Assembly: GCF_040645195.1 (NCBI RefSeq)
Contig: NZ_JBEYXW010000018.1
Coordinates: 80,875-144,874, forward strand
Source of the DNA: Prauserella_A sp040645195
Lineage (GTDB): Bacteria; Actinomycetota; Actinomycetes; Mycobacteriales; Pseudonocardiaceae
Length of the DNA: 64,000 nt
Reading direction: 5' to 3'
Positions 40,991 through 48,843 of this stretch are shown here, one piece after another. The notes beneath the pieces were generated by a model. It was not told the DNA's origin, did not search any database, and saw only the letters and a program-made list of their open reading frames with translations. A program made the position numbers and the translations under genes. Every line of letters begins with the position of its first letter. Position 1 is the first letter of the stretch.

Positions 40991-42835
40991 TCAGAAGGCT
41001 TCCTCGGGGAGTTCCATGAGGTCGTTGTCGGCTGTCTCCACGATGGCGCGGCGGGCGGTGAGCTCCGGCAGGACCGTCCTGGCGAAGAACGCCGCAACGG
41101 CCACCTTGCCCTCGTAGAAGGCCTTGTCCTTCTCCGACGGCTGCCCGTCGAGCTTGGCCAACGCGATCTCCGCCTGGTTGAGCAGCTGCCAGCCCACCAG
41201 GAGGTCGCCTGCCGACATCAGCAGCCGCACCGTGTGCTGGCCGACCTTGTAGGTGTTGGTGACGTCCTCCTGTGCGGACATCAGGTAGCCGATCATCGCG
41301 CCGAGCATGCCCTGCACGTCCTCGAGCGCCTGCTTGAGCAGCGCACGCTCGTTCTTGAGCCTGCCGTTGCCGGCCTCCGACTCGATGAACCGGGTGATCT
41401 CGCCTGCCAGGTAGTTCAGCGCCCTGCCCTTGTCGCGGACGATCTTGCGGAAGAAGAAGTCCATCGACTGGATGGCTGTGGTGCCCTCGTACAGCGAGTC
41501 GATCTTCGAATCGCGGATGTACTGCTCGATCGGGTAGTCCTGAAGGAAACCGGAGCCGCCCAGCGTCTGCAGCGACTGCACGAGCTGCTCGGTGGCCCGC
41601 TCCGAGCCGACGCCCTTGACGATCGGCAGCAGGAGGTCGTTGACCCGCCCGGCGAGGTCGAGCGATTCGTCGTCGCCGTCCCGGGTCCAGATCTGGTCCT
41701 GGAACGACGCCGTGTACAGGTACACCGCGCGCAGGCCCTCGGCATAGGCCTTCTGCAGCATCAGCGACCGGCGCACATCGGGGTGGTGCGTGATGGTGAC
41801 GCGTGGTGCGCTCTTGTCCAGCATCTGCGTCAGGTCGGGACCCTGGACGCGCTCCTTGGCGTACTCGAGCGCATTGAGGTAGCCGGTGGACAGTGTCGCG
41901 ATCGCCTTGGTGCCCACCGTCATCCGCGCGTGCTCGATGACCTGGAACATCTGCGCGATGCCGTCGTGCACCTCGCCGAGCAGCCAGCCTTTCGCGGGGG
42001 TGCCGTGCTGGCCGAAGGTGAGCTCGCAGGTCGTGGAGACCTTGAGGCCCATCTTGTGCTCGACGTTCGTGACGAACGCGCCGTTGCGCTCACCGAGCTC
42101 ACCGGTCGCGGAGTCGAAGTGGAACTTCGGCACCAGGAACAGGGAAAGGCCCTTGGTTCCGGGCTTCGTGTCGACGCCGGGACCCTCCGGGCGGGCGAGT
42201 ACGAGGTGCATGATGTTCTCGGTCATGTCCTGGTCACCCGAGGTGATGAACCGCTTGACGCCCTCGATGTGCCAGGAGCCGTCCTCCTGCCACACGGCCT
42301 TGGTGCGGCCTGCGCCCACGTCGGAGCCGGCATCGGGCTCGGTGAGCACCATGGTGGCGCCCCACGCGCGCTCGATCATGATGCGCGCCCAGCGCTTCTG
42401 CTCCTCGGTGCCGTTCTTGTCGACGATCATCCCGAAGTTCGGCCCGGCCATGTACATGAACAGAGCCGGGTTCGCGCCGAGGATCAGCTCGAACGCGGCC
42501 CACTGCACGGTCGGGGGCAGGCCGAAGCCGCCGAGGTCGTTGGTGAGGCCGACGCGCCACCACTCGCCGTCCCAGAGTGCCTGGTAGCTCTTCTTGAACG
42601 ACTCCGGCAGCGTCGCGGAGAACGTCGTGGGGTCGTAGACCGGCGGGTTACGGTCGGCGTCAGCGAAGGATTCGGCGAGCGGTCCGACGGCGAGGTTGTT
42701 CAGCTCGCTCAGCACACCGCGGGCGGTCTCCTCGTCGGAGTCGGCCAGCACGCCCTTGCCGAGACGTTCTTGAACGCCGAGCACCTCGAAGAGGTTGAAC
42801 TCCAGGTCTCGGACGTTGCTCTTGTAGTGGCCCAT
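40991..42835 (-). CDS. fadE5: Acyl-CoA dehydrogenase, FadE5-like
   Basis: A 614-residue flavin dehydrogenase with the long layout of mycobacterial FadE5 (about 611 residues), including an N-terminal helical extension (SNVRDLEFNLFEVLG) and a C-terminal extra domain. The FAD/substrate motif MVLTEPDAGSDVGAGRTKAV lies near residue 165, and the C-terminal QTLGGSGFLQDYPIEQYIRD is typical of the family. It catalyses the first step of beta-oxidation over a broad chain-length range. In mycobacteria fadE5 neighbours fadA2; here they are 27 kb apart. Two palindromic operators lie 18-58 bp upstream. Confidence 0.9.
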   Translation of the reverse strand: MGHYKSNVRDLEFNLFEVLGVQERLGKGVLADSDEETARGVLSELNNLAVGPLAESFADADRNPPVYDPTTFSATLPESFKKSYQALWDGEWWRVGLTNDLGGFGLPPTVQWAAFELILGANPALFMYMAGPNFGMIVDKNGTEEQKRWARIMIERAWGATMVLTEPDAGSDVGAGRTKAVWQEDGSWHIEGVKRFITSGDQDMTENIMHLVLARPEGPGVDTKPGTKGLSLFLVPKFHFDSATGELGERNGAFVTNVEHKMGLKVSTTCELTFGQHGTPAKGWLLGEVHDGIAQMFQVIEHARMTVGTKAIATLSTGYLNALEYAKERVQGPDLTQMLDKSAPRVTITHHPDVRRSLMLQKAYAEGLRAVYLYTASFQDQIWTRDGDDESLDLAGRVNDLLLPIVKGVGSERATEQLVQSLQTLGGSGFLQDYPIEQYIRDSKIDSLYEGTTAIQSMDFFFRKIVRDKGRALNYLAGEITRFIESEAGNGRLKNERALLKQALEDVQGMLGAMIGYLMSAQEDVTNTYKVGQHTVRLLMSAGDLLVGWQLLNQAEIALAKLDGQPSEKDKAFYEGKVAVAAFFARTVLPELTARRAIVETADNDLMELPEEAF

Positions 42836-42852
42836 GTCGCAGCTCCCTGCCC

Positions 42853-42893
42853 TACTCGCCGGTAACCGGAGAGTATTACCTGTCGGTAACCGA
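42853..42893 (-). promoter_or_regulatory. Two palindromic operator sites before fadE5
   Basis: Site 1: CCGGT-A-ACCGG (42859-42869), flanked by TACTC (42853-42857) and GAGTA (42871-42875), giving a 23-bp palindrome with one mismatched pair. Site 2: GTCGGT-A-ACCGAC (42882-42894). Their centres are 24 bp apart. The shared core CGGTAACCG indicates a single dimeric repressor, most likely TetR type. Confidence 0.75.
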
Positions 42894-42946
42894 CGGCAAG
42901 GAAGATCGCCCGGTTGTGACGAACTGGTCAGCCGAAAGTCGGCCGG

Positions 42947-43732
42947 TCACCGAGGCCGCGGCGGCGTGGTACTCGCGGCCTCACGCGCTTGCCCGACCGT
43001 GTCGTCGGGCCTGGGGATGAGTATGCCGCTGCGGAACGCCGTGGTCACCGCGTGTGTGCGATCGCGCGAGGACAGCTTGCGCAGAATGCTCTTCACGTGC
43101 GTACGCACCGTCTCAACGGACAGGAAGAGGATCTTGGCGATGGCCGAGTTCTCCAGGCCCTCGGCCACCAGTTGCAGCACCTGGTACTCCCGCCGCGACA
43201 GCGGCATGCGCACCCGTTCGCCATTGCCTGCCGGCTGGCCGCTCGCGCTCGTGGTGTGCCGCTTCGGGCGCGCGGTCAGCGCGGCGAGCGACGGGTCGGT
43301 GTAGCGACGGTCCACGTGTGCTCTGCGGATCGCCTCGGCCAGGCGCAGTGACTCCGCCGAGCGCGGTACCAGGCCGTGGACGCCCGCGGTGGCGGCCGTC
43401 GAAAGGAAGTGTGCGGTCCGATGCGCGTCCCGCACCAGCACCACGATCACCAGTGTCGGGTCGCCGTCGCTGAGCAGGCGGATCAGGTGGCAGTGCGGGT
43501 CGAACCCGGAGTCGACGATGGCGATGTCGGGGCGGAGTTGCTCGCACAGTTGCAGCGAGGCGTGGTGGTTGCCGGCATGGCCGACCCAGCGCAACCCGGG
43601 GGTGCGGTTGACGAGCGCGTTGAGACCCTCGCGGAAGATCGGCACCGGGTCGAGTGCCGCGACCGTCAGCGCGCGCGTGCCTGCAGCGCCGAGGCCGGGC
43701 CCTGTGCGGGCCTTGTCCATGCCGTGCGTCAT
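42947..43732 (-). CDS. LuxR/NarL-type response regulator with atypical receiver domain
   Basis: A 261-residue regulator. Receiver-like domain at residues 20-145 with Asp28 and the putative phospho-Asp74 (IAIVDSGFD), and a GerE-type helix-turn-helix at about 185-245 (LSRREYQVLQLVAEGLENSAIAKILFLSVETVRTHVKSILRKL, split). The receiver Lys usually found in the last strand is replaced (VPRSAESL), and the loop after Asp74 is unusual, so activation may not depend on phosphorylation. No sensor kinase is nearby. ATG 43732 follows GGAGA; a GTG at 43750 is an alternative. The upstream 190 bp holds a short hairpin (CGTCCG-TTGG-CGGACG) at about 43758. Confidence 0.85.
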   Translation of the reverse strand: MTHGMDKARTGPGLGAAGTRALTVAALDPVPIFREGLNALVNRTPGLRWVGHAGNHHASLQLCEQLRPDIAIVDSGFDPHCHLIRLLSDGDPTLVIVVLVRDAHRTAHFLSTAATAGVHGLVPRSAESLRLAEAIRRAHVDRRYTDPSLAALTARPKRHTTSASGQPAGNGERVRMPLSRREYQVLQLVAEGLENSAIAKILFLSVETVRTHVKSILRKLSSRDRTHAVTTAFRSGILIPRPDDTVGQAREAASTTPPRPR

Positions 43733-43924
43733 TCGTTCTCCGTCTCCCACGCGTCCGTTGGCGGACGTGTTCGCTCTCCGTGCCGATACGGCCCCCGGAG
43801 GTCGGCTCAGTCCCGCCCCTGCTGGGACTCCTCAGCAGCCACCCCGTGACGCTTTTGACGGCCATTCATTCAATCCATGACGAAGTTTCCCCCGCGCGGG
43901 GGGCGGCACTGCGTTGAGCTGGGC

Positions 43925-44500
43925 TTATGTGTCAGCTGGCGCACGTCGTGTCAGCGGCGGCGTTGCTGCGCGGAGCCGGGCGAACTCGGCGTCCAAGGTG
44001 GCAGGCGTCCAGTGCGCGTTGAGGCCGCTCGTGTTCGGCAGCACCCACACGGGAACGTCGCTGACCTGCGCTTCCTGTGGTCCGACGGTGGCTTTCGCCT
44101 GTCCGAATGCCACCCGGTACGCGGTGATGCCGACCACCGCGAGCCAGGCAGGCCGGTACTTCGCGACCTTGCGGGTGAGATTCTCGCCACCCCGGCGCAG
44201 TTCGTCGGCGTCGAGCTCGTCGGCCCGCGCTGTGGTGCGTGCCACCAGGTTCGTGATGCCGAGGCCGTAGCCGAGTAGTTCGCTCTGCTCGCTCGGCGCG
44301 AGCAGGCGCGGGGTGAAGCCGCTGCGGTACAGCGCGGGCCAGAACCGGTTGCCGGGGCGCGCGAAGTGGTAGCCGGTCGCCCCGGAGTAAAGACCGGGGT
44401 TGATCCCGCAGAACAGCACGCGCAGGCCCGGCGCGATCACGTCGTCGATGGTGCGGCCGTGCGCCGCCGCGAGTTCTTCTTTGCTGGGCCTGCCCGACAT
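43925..44500 (-). CDS. mug: G/U mismatch-specific DNA glycosylase (Mug)
   Basis: A 191-residue uracil-DNA glycosylase of the Mug/TDG family. The catalytic region FCGINPGLYSGATGYHFARPGNRFW (with the GINPG motif) and the VLPNTSGLNAH motif near the C-terminus are diagnostic. It excises uracil and ethenocytosine opposite guanine. ATG 44500 is the natural start; the open frame upstream is antisense to the promoter of the small plus-strand gene. No clear ribosome-binding site is visible, so the transcript may be leaderless. A CCCCCGCGCGGGGG palindrome 20 bp after the stop (about 43888-43902) may act as its terminator. Confidence 0.92.
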   Translation of the reverse strand: MSGRPSKEELAAAHGRTIDDVIAPGLRVLFCGINPGLYSGATGYHFARPGNRFWPALYRSGFTPRLLAPSEQSELLGYGLGITNLVARTTARADELDADELRRGGENLTRKVAKYRPAWLAVVGITAYRVAFGQAKATVGPQEAQVSDVPVWVLPNTSGLNAHWTPATLDAEFARLRAATPPLTRRAPADT

Positions 44501-44593
44501 AAGAAGGAGTGTGCCTGTCAGGGGTAGCGAGACAGACTCGGAACTGCGTACTCTGTGTGACCTGCCACACACGACGGCATCAAGGGGGATGGC

Positions 44594-44788
44594 GTGCAAC
44601 TGGCATGGGTCATCGGCCTGGCGGTGCTGATCCTCATCATCGCGGCCGCGACGGTCGCGTACGAAGACCGGCGTGCGGCGCGGCGTCATGCCCAGCGACG
44701 GCAGGCGCGGCTGGCCCGACTCGGCGAGGTCGACCCACTGGCACCGGCACGGTTGCAGGCTCAGCTGCATCAGCGGCCACGGAACTGA
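44594..44788 (+). CDS. Small single-span membrane protein
   Basis: A 64-residue protein: one transmembrane helix at residues 4-22 (VIGLAVLILIIAAATVAY) and a strongly basic cytoplasmic tail with many Arg. AAGGGGG lies 7 bp before GTG 44594, a good site. It is unlike any family I can name. Its last 150 bp are antisense to the end of the VanZ frame, so one of the two 3' ends is probably not under protein selection. Confidence 0.55.
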   Translation: MQLAWVIGLAVLILIIAAATVAYEDRRAARRHAQRRQARLARLGEVDPLAPARLQAQLHQRPRN

Positions 44789-45365
44789 GCTGCCGCAGCG
44801 TCAGGAACAGTGCGGCAGCGATCCAGCCCAGCAGGGCACCGGCCGTGTTGGACATCAGGTCGTCGACATCGAAGATCCGGTACACGAACGGCGCTGTGCC
44901 GAAGTTGGCGGTGGCCTGTGTGGTCTCGATCAGCAGGGACACCGCGAAGCCGAGCAGTACGGTGCGGGCGAGGCCCTGCCGCCACAACAGGCGAGCGAAC
45001 AGCCCGAGCGGCACGAACAGCAGCACGTTCATCGCGACCTGCTGGAAGGCCAGTGTGAACAGTGCGTCCGCGGCGGGTTGGTGGTGCGTTGCCAGTTCGG
45101 TGCGGACGTCGTCGACCCACTGGAACGGCACCAGCTGCACGGTCTGCCGCAGCCGCGGGGTGTCCGGACCCGGCAGTGGCAACAGAACGACCGCCACCGC
45201 AAGGCAGCCGTAAAGCGCGACCGCGGCGGTGCTCACCAGGCGCTTCGGCATGATCCGGCCGAAGCGCGCGTACTGTGTGATCAGCTGCGGCACGAGCAGC
45301 GTGGCCCAGACCACGAGGAAGCCGAGCAGGCCGTACAGGAACGCTGTTTCCCGAGCCGATGTCAT
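44637..45365 (-). CDS. VanZ family membrane protein
   Basis: A 242-residue protein with VanZ-like topology of four or five helices, containing QLVPFQWVDD, NVLLFVPLGLFARLLW and the motif SLLIETTQATANFGTAPFVYRIFDVDDLMSNTAGALLGW (split). The last ~45 residues (after LTLRQLSS) are Pro/Ala/Arg-rich and lie opposite the 64-residue plus-strand gene, so the real VanZ domain ends near residue 195. Function of VanZ proteins outside teicoplanin resistance is uncertain. Start ATG 45365; the frame upstream lacks helices. Confidence 0.85.
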   Translation of the reverse strand: MTSARETAFLYGLLGFLVVWATLLVPQLITQYARFGRIMPKRLVSTAAVALYGCLAVAVVLLPLPGPDTPRLRQTVQLVPFQWVDDVRTELATHHQPAADALFTLAFQQVAMNVLLFVPLGLFARLLWRQGLARTVLLGFAVSLLIETTQATANFGTAPFVYRIFDVDDLMSNTAGALLGWIAAALFLTLRQLSSVAADAAEPATVPVPVGRPRRVGPAAPAVAGHDAAPHAGLRTRPSRPR

Positions 45366-45521
45366 GTCATTGACGCTAGGTGGCGCGGGGGTTGTGCCAC
45401 CTCGGTCGAAGGGCTGTTGATCGCACACGGGATCGGCCATCCGGCCGAGGGGTGACCGGCCGATGTGACGGGCTCCCGTTTCGCCAAGCCAGGTGCGGCG
45501 GCGAGCGCGACACTGGGCACC

Positions 45522-45860
45522 ATGCCGAGTTGGGAGGACGTGGTCGCCATCGGCGCCACGCTGCCGGAGGTCGAGGAGTCGACCTGGTACCGGACGCCCG
45601 CGCTGAAGGTCGCGGGCAAGGGGTTCGCGCGCTTGCGGAGCGAGGCCGAAGGCGGGCTGGTGCTGATGTGCGGGCTCGATGAGAAGGCGGCCCTGTTGGG
45701 CTCAGGTGACCCGGCGTTCTACACGACGCCGCATTACGACGGGTACGGGGCCATCCTGGTCGACCTCGGCACCGTGGATGCCGATCAGCTCGCCGAGCTC
45801 ATCGAGGAGGCGTGGCGGATCAAGGCTCCAGCTCGGTTGCGGAAGGTGCGGGAGCGCTGA
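45522..45860 (+). CDS. MmcQ/YjbR family protein
   Basis: A 112-residue protein of the CyaY-like MmcQ/YjbR fold. VVAIGATLPEVEESTWYRTPALKVAGKGFARLR gives the usual first half and the HYDGYGAILVDLGTVDADQLAELIEEAW segment the second. Described as DNA-binding by domain annotation; the role is not established. ATG 45522. Its 3' end overlaps the convergent phosphatase gene by 41 bp. Confidence 0.88.
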   Translation: MPSWEDVVAIGATLPEVEESTWYRTPALKVAGKGFARLRSEAEGGLVLMCGLDEKAALLGSGDPAFYTTPHYDGYGAILVDLGTVDADQLAELIEEAWRIKAPARLRKVRER

Positions 45861-46308
45861 GCGGGCGGTTGCGGGTGAACCAGGTGATCCACGCGCGCTG
45901 CCAGGGCGTCTCGACCGCGCGCCGGTGGTAGTTGCGCCGGGTCCAGTCGTATGCCTCGTGCGGGGTGAGCCCGCCGAGTGTCGCCAGGCAGGCGATCACG
46001 GTCCCGGTCCTGCCGAAACCGCCGTGACAGGCGACCTCCACCGCCTCGCCGGCCTTTGCGCGTTCGTGCAGTGCCACGATGCTGGCGGCCGCTGCCGGCC
46101 GGTTCGTGGGTAGCCAGCCGTCGGGCCAGCGCACCCACTCGTGCGCCCAGTGCAGCGAGGCGTCGTGCCGGCGGTGGAGGCGCGGACCGCCGAGGTAGAG
46201 ACCGAAATCCGGTGGTGAGCCACCGGGCGCGGTTCCGCGGAGCCCACGGCCGCGGATCCAGGCGCCGTCCGGCAACTGGATCGCACCACTCAGGTCTGTT
46301 TCGGGCAT
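45820..46308 (-). CDS. Dual-specificity/tyrosine phosphatase-like protein
   Basis: A 162-residue cysteine phosphatase with the P-loop CHGGFGRTGT (CX5RT) around residue 92-101; a general acid Asp is not obvious in the WPD-like segment RWPDGWLP, which does contain WPD. Compact size resembles small archaeal/bacterial dual-specificity phosphatases acting on phosphotyrosine or phosphoinositides. Start ATG 46308 is preceded by a weak site; GTG 46329 is an alternative. It converges with the YjbR gene. Confidence 0.85.
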   Translation of the reverse strand: MPETDLSGAIQLPDGAWIRGRGLRGTAPGGSPPDFGLYLGGPRLHRRHDASLHWAHEWVRWPDGWLPTNRPAAAASIVALHERAKAGEAVEVACHGGFGRTGTVIACLATLGGLTPHEAYDWTRRNYHRRAVETPWQRAWITWFTRNRPLSAPAPSATELEP

Positions 46309-46354
46309 TTCCCGATTATGGCGATCCACCTGATCTTGCCGGTAGCGTGATCTT

Positions 46355-46530
46355 GTGACAGACGCTGTCGAGCTGGTCCGCGGTGCACGCCTATCGTCGA
46401 TGGCTGAGTACGCCTACGCTGCGACGGTGCCCGCCTCCGCTCGGACGTTGGTATTCACGGCGGGCTCGGCGTCGCCGCGCTCGGCTACGACGACCAACTG
46501 GTCGAGGTCGAAGCCGTAGCCGCGGTGTAG
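46355..46530 (+). pseudogene. RidA family pseudogene with large internal deletion
   Basis: GTG 46355 opens a frame reading VTDAVELVRGARLSSMAEYA...ARTLVFTAGS, the N-terminus of an RidA/YjgF enamine deaminase. At about 46463-46470 the reading changes to another frame that gives GVAALGYDDQLVEVEAVAAV and stops at 46528-46530, which is the RidA C-terminus. Roughly 70-80 residues in between, covering the active-site region, are absent. The remnant cannot encode a trimeric RidA. The adjacent methyltransferase gene is also broken. Confidence 0.8.
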
Positions 46531-46532
46531 TG

Positions 46533-47196
46533 ATGGAACCCGAGTTCATCTCCCGGACCCGTACTTCCTACAACACTCTCGCCGCCGACTACGCGGACTG
46601 GTTTCGTGACGAGCTGGCGGTCAGGCCACTGGACCGGGCGCTGCTCGTCGGGTTCGCCGAACTCGTCAAAGCCGCCGGCGCGGGGCCGGTCGTCGAGGTC
46701 GGGTGCGGGCCCGGCCGCGTGGCGGCGTATCTGCACGGGCTCGGCCTGGCCATGTCCGGTGTCGACTTGTCGCCGCGAATGGTCGCCATTGCTCGCCGTA
46801 CCTACCCGGGATCTGCGATTCGAGGAGGGTTCCATGACGGCGCTCGACCACGAGGACGGTTCGCTGGGCGGCATTGTGGCGTGGTACTCGATCATCCACA
46901 TTCCGCAGGAGCAACTGCCGGACGTCTTCGCCGAGTTCCATCGTGTGCTGGCGCCGGGTGGATACGTGCAGCTGGCTTTCCAGGTCGGCGATGACCCGGT
47001 GCATCGAACGGAGACGGGAGGACACCCGGTCTCGCCGGATTTCCACCAGCGGCAGCCGGACGATGTCGCCGAGTTGTTGCGTGCTGCGGGGCTTGCCGTG
47101 GTCGCTCGGGTCCTGCGGGAGCCGGACACACAAGGAAAGTACGTGGAAACGGCACCGCAGGGCTTCCTTCTGGCACGTAAACCGATCGACGCGTAG
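46533..47196 (+). pseudogene. SAM-dependent methyltransferase, frameshifted
   Basis: ATG 46533 starts a class I methyltransferase: RTSYNTLAADYADWF, then the SAM motif VVEVGCGPGRVAAYL and GVDLSPRMVAIARRTYP. At 46808-46810 a GGG run shifts the frame; removing one G restores DLRFEEGSMTALDHEDGSLGGIVAWYSIIHIP and the complete C-terminus to the stop at 47196 (LLARKPIDA). The restored product would be about 220 residues, normal for the ubiE-like/Methyltransf_25 group. It is a single-base lesion, so a sequencing or assembly error must be excluded. The RidA pseudogene ends two bases before its start. Confidence 0.85.
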
Positions 47197-47200
47197 GGCG

Positions 47201-47677
47201 TTAGCGTGCCAGTACTTCCTGGTCTTGTGGCTCTCGGAGCTGGAGCGCTGCCTCCTTCTTGATCAAGGTCGCCAACTCGTCCCGTGCCGGTGGGTAGTCG
47301 TCCCACTCGCTCGCGGCTCCAACAAAGAAGGACCAGGCCTCCCACTCCGCTGATCGTTCCATGTAACTGCAACATCGCCACCAGATGGCTCGTGCACCCT
47401 CGATAGGGCTGACTTTTCCTGTCACGATCTGCGAGGCGATCAGTCGGGCCAGCGGCACTCGGTCGTCAGGAAGCGGGATCGGAATGTTCAGCTCGCGAAG
47501 CGCTTCGGCAAACAGGTCACGCACTTCGCGGACCTCGTGTCGTGGCAGGCCCGCCAGTTCGCGCAGGGCCGGGCTGTCCAGCCCATCCACAAGCGCGGCC
47601 GCCGCGATGTCGGGCAGGTCCTCGGGCGACACAAGGTCTGCGGCAAACTTGATCGCCGCGTCGGCCAAAGAGCCCAT
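47201..47677 (-). CDS. Hypothetical helical protein
   Basis: A 158-residue soluble protein, mostly helical (SLADAAIKFAADLVSPEDLPDIAAAALVDGLDSPALRELAGL, split), with an ending rich in Trp and acidic residues (WWRCCSYMERSAEWEAWSFFVG, split). I do not recognise the family; similar proteins occur as singletons in Pseudonocardiaceae from memory. Start ATG 47677 (GTG 47683 is possible). It is divergent from the next gene with a ~45-bp gap and nearly abuts the methyltransferase pseudogene. Confidence 0.6.
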   Translation of the reverse strand: MGSLADAAIKFAADLVSPEDLPDIAAAALVDGLDSPALRELAGLPRHEVREVRDLFAEALRELNIPIPLPDDRVPLARLIASQIVTGKVSPIEGARAIWWRCCSYMERSAEWEAWSFFVGAASEWDDYPPARDELATLIKKEAALQLREPQDQEVLAR

Positions 47678-47726
47678 GACCACATTCTGGTCAGCTTGTC
47701 CGCCACGGCACGTGTTGGATAGGCCA

Positions 47727-48176
47727 ATGGTGGAAGGCGAACCGCGGCTCATCGCCGACAGAGAAGTCGGCCTCGTTGCCCGTGCGACCGAACGACTTGA
47801 CCGCGGGCACCTGCGTGGCAGGATTTTCCTGCCCAGCGGCGGACTCCTGCCCGAGCAGTACCGGATCGAGCTGACGACGGGCGGGGCCACCTACGAGGCG
47901 AGCGGCCCTGACATGTTCGAGGCGCTGGTGAATCTCCGGCGCCAGGTCGAGCCGTTTGGATGGTTGGTAGCCCTGCAGGGCTCGCGGCTGGACACGTACC
48001 CAAGTGGCATTGCACGGGACATGGGCGGCGGGCTCAGGGTTTACGTGCTGCGAGCAGGCCGTGCAGCCTTGTTCGACGACCTCGTGGCAACGCTGGACGA
48101 CGCAGAGCCCGACCAACTCGCGACCGTCGATGAGCAGCGCGCCTACTGGAGGGCTTGGTACACGGGCGGGACCTGA
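47727..48176 (+). CDS. Hypothetical protein
   Basis: A 149-residue protein without membrane segments. It begins MVEGEPRLIADREVGLVARATERL, continues with a beta-rich part (GRIFLPSGGLLPEQYRIELTTGGATYEASG, split) and a short alpha/beta segment ending YWRAWYTGGT. No family recognised. AGG four bases before ATG 47727. It is in the accessory-looking 46-50 kb stretch and divergent from the helical protein, which could be its partner; this is only position-based. Confidence 0.55.
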   Translation: MVEGEPRLIADREVGLVARATERLDRGHLRGRIFLPSGGLLPEQYRIELTTGGATYEASGPDMFEALVNLRRQVEPFGWLVALQGSRLDTYPSGIARDMGGGLRVYVLRAGRAALFDDLVATLDDAEPDQLATVDEQRAYWRAWYTGGT

Positions 48177-48207
48177 ATCCACGTGAATACTGTTGGTGTG
48201 ATCATTC

Positions 48208-48363
48208 GTGCGGCGGATCGAACGAGGCGAGTCCGAAACGCAGACTGCGTTGCGATGGCGTTTGAGTCATCTCGAGAAGTACAAGTCAGCGCTGCCATGG
48301 CTCGGGAGACTCGGCACGGTGGTTGATACGACAAGTTGTCGGCTCCGGGCCGACCTTCTGTAG
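48208..48363 (+). other. Possible decayed coding fragment
   Basis: In the 196-bp gap after 48176 a 51-codon frame from GTG 48208 reads protein-like (RRIERGESETQTALRWRLSH then LEKYKSALPWLGRLGTVVD) before degenerating and stopping at 48361-48363. Codon third positions are mixed and no family is recognisable. It may be a remnant of a lost gene; nothing else is visible in the gap. Confidence 0.2.
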
Positions 48364-48372
48364 CATGTCGAG

Positions 48373-48735
48373 ATGCAGAGTTCGTCCTCGGATGTCACGG
48401 CATACTTGGACGAGGTCGCGCCCGCGCGACGGGCGGCCCTGGCCGAGCTGCGGCGATTGTGCCGAGAGCTGTTACCGGGTTTCGAGGAATCGATGTCCTA
48501 CGGCATGCCGACCTACCTTCGCGACGGTGTCGCCGAGGTGGGGTGGGCCAGCCAGAAGCAATACATTTCGCTGTACATCCTGCGTACCGATGTCCTGAAT
48601 TCCCACAGTAGGCAGTTGTTCGGGCTGAACCTTGGGAAAGGCTGTATCCGGTATCGACGTCCGGACCAGATCGACTTTCCTGTCGTTCGCTCACTCCTGA
48701 CCGCTACGGCCGAGGGCCGGGGCCCAGTGTGTTGA
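48373..48735 (+). CDS. DUF1801 domain protein (YdhG-like)
   Basis: A 120-residue protein with the YdhG/DUF1801 pattern: VTAYLDEVAPARRAALAELRRLCRELLPGFEESMSYGMPTY, then YISLYILRTDVLN and the GKGCIRYRRPDQIDFPVVRSLL ending. The family resembles frataxin-like folds and is of unknown function, sometimes linked to intracellular iron-trafficking. It stands alone among short genes. ATG 48373. Confidence 0.85.
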   Translation: MQSSSSDVTAYLDEVAPARRAALAELRRLCRELLPGFEESMSYGMPTYLRDGVAEVGWASQKQYISLYILRTDVLNSHSRQLFGLNLGKGCIRYRRPDQIDFPVVRSLLTATAEGRGPVC

Positions 48736-48787
48736 GGCGTTCCGTGCTGTCGCTGCAAGCGCCGGTGACGACCGGAAAAGACAAGGC

Positions 48788-48843
48788 GATGGGTCCGAAG
48801 TAGACATTTCTGACCGGGCCTTCGCTGTCAGAGCGGATGACGT
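48788..48843. repeat. Decayed copy of the tRNA-Gly 3' end and terminator
   Basis: GGTCCGAAGTAGACA (48792-48806) and AGAGCGGATGACG (48830-48842) are exact copies of segments at 49377-49391 and 49417-49429, which belong to the tRNA-Gly(CCC) terminator and 3' end. The sequence between them is also similar but diverged, and the stem no longer pairs well. The copies are ~590 bp apart in direct orientation. Confidence 0.8.
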
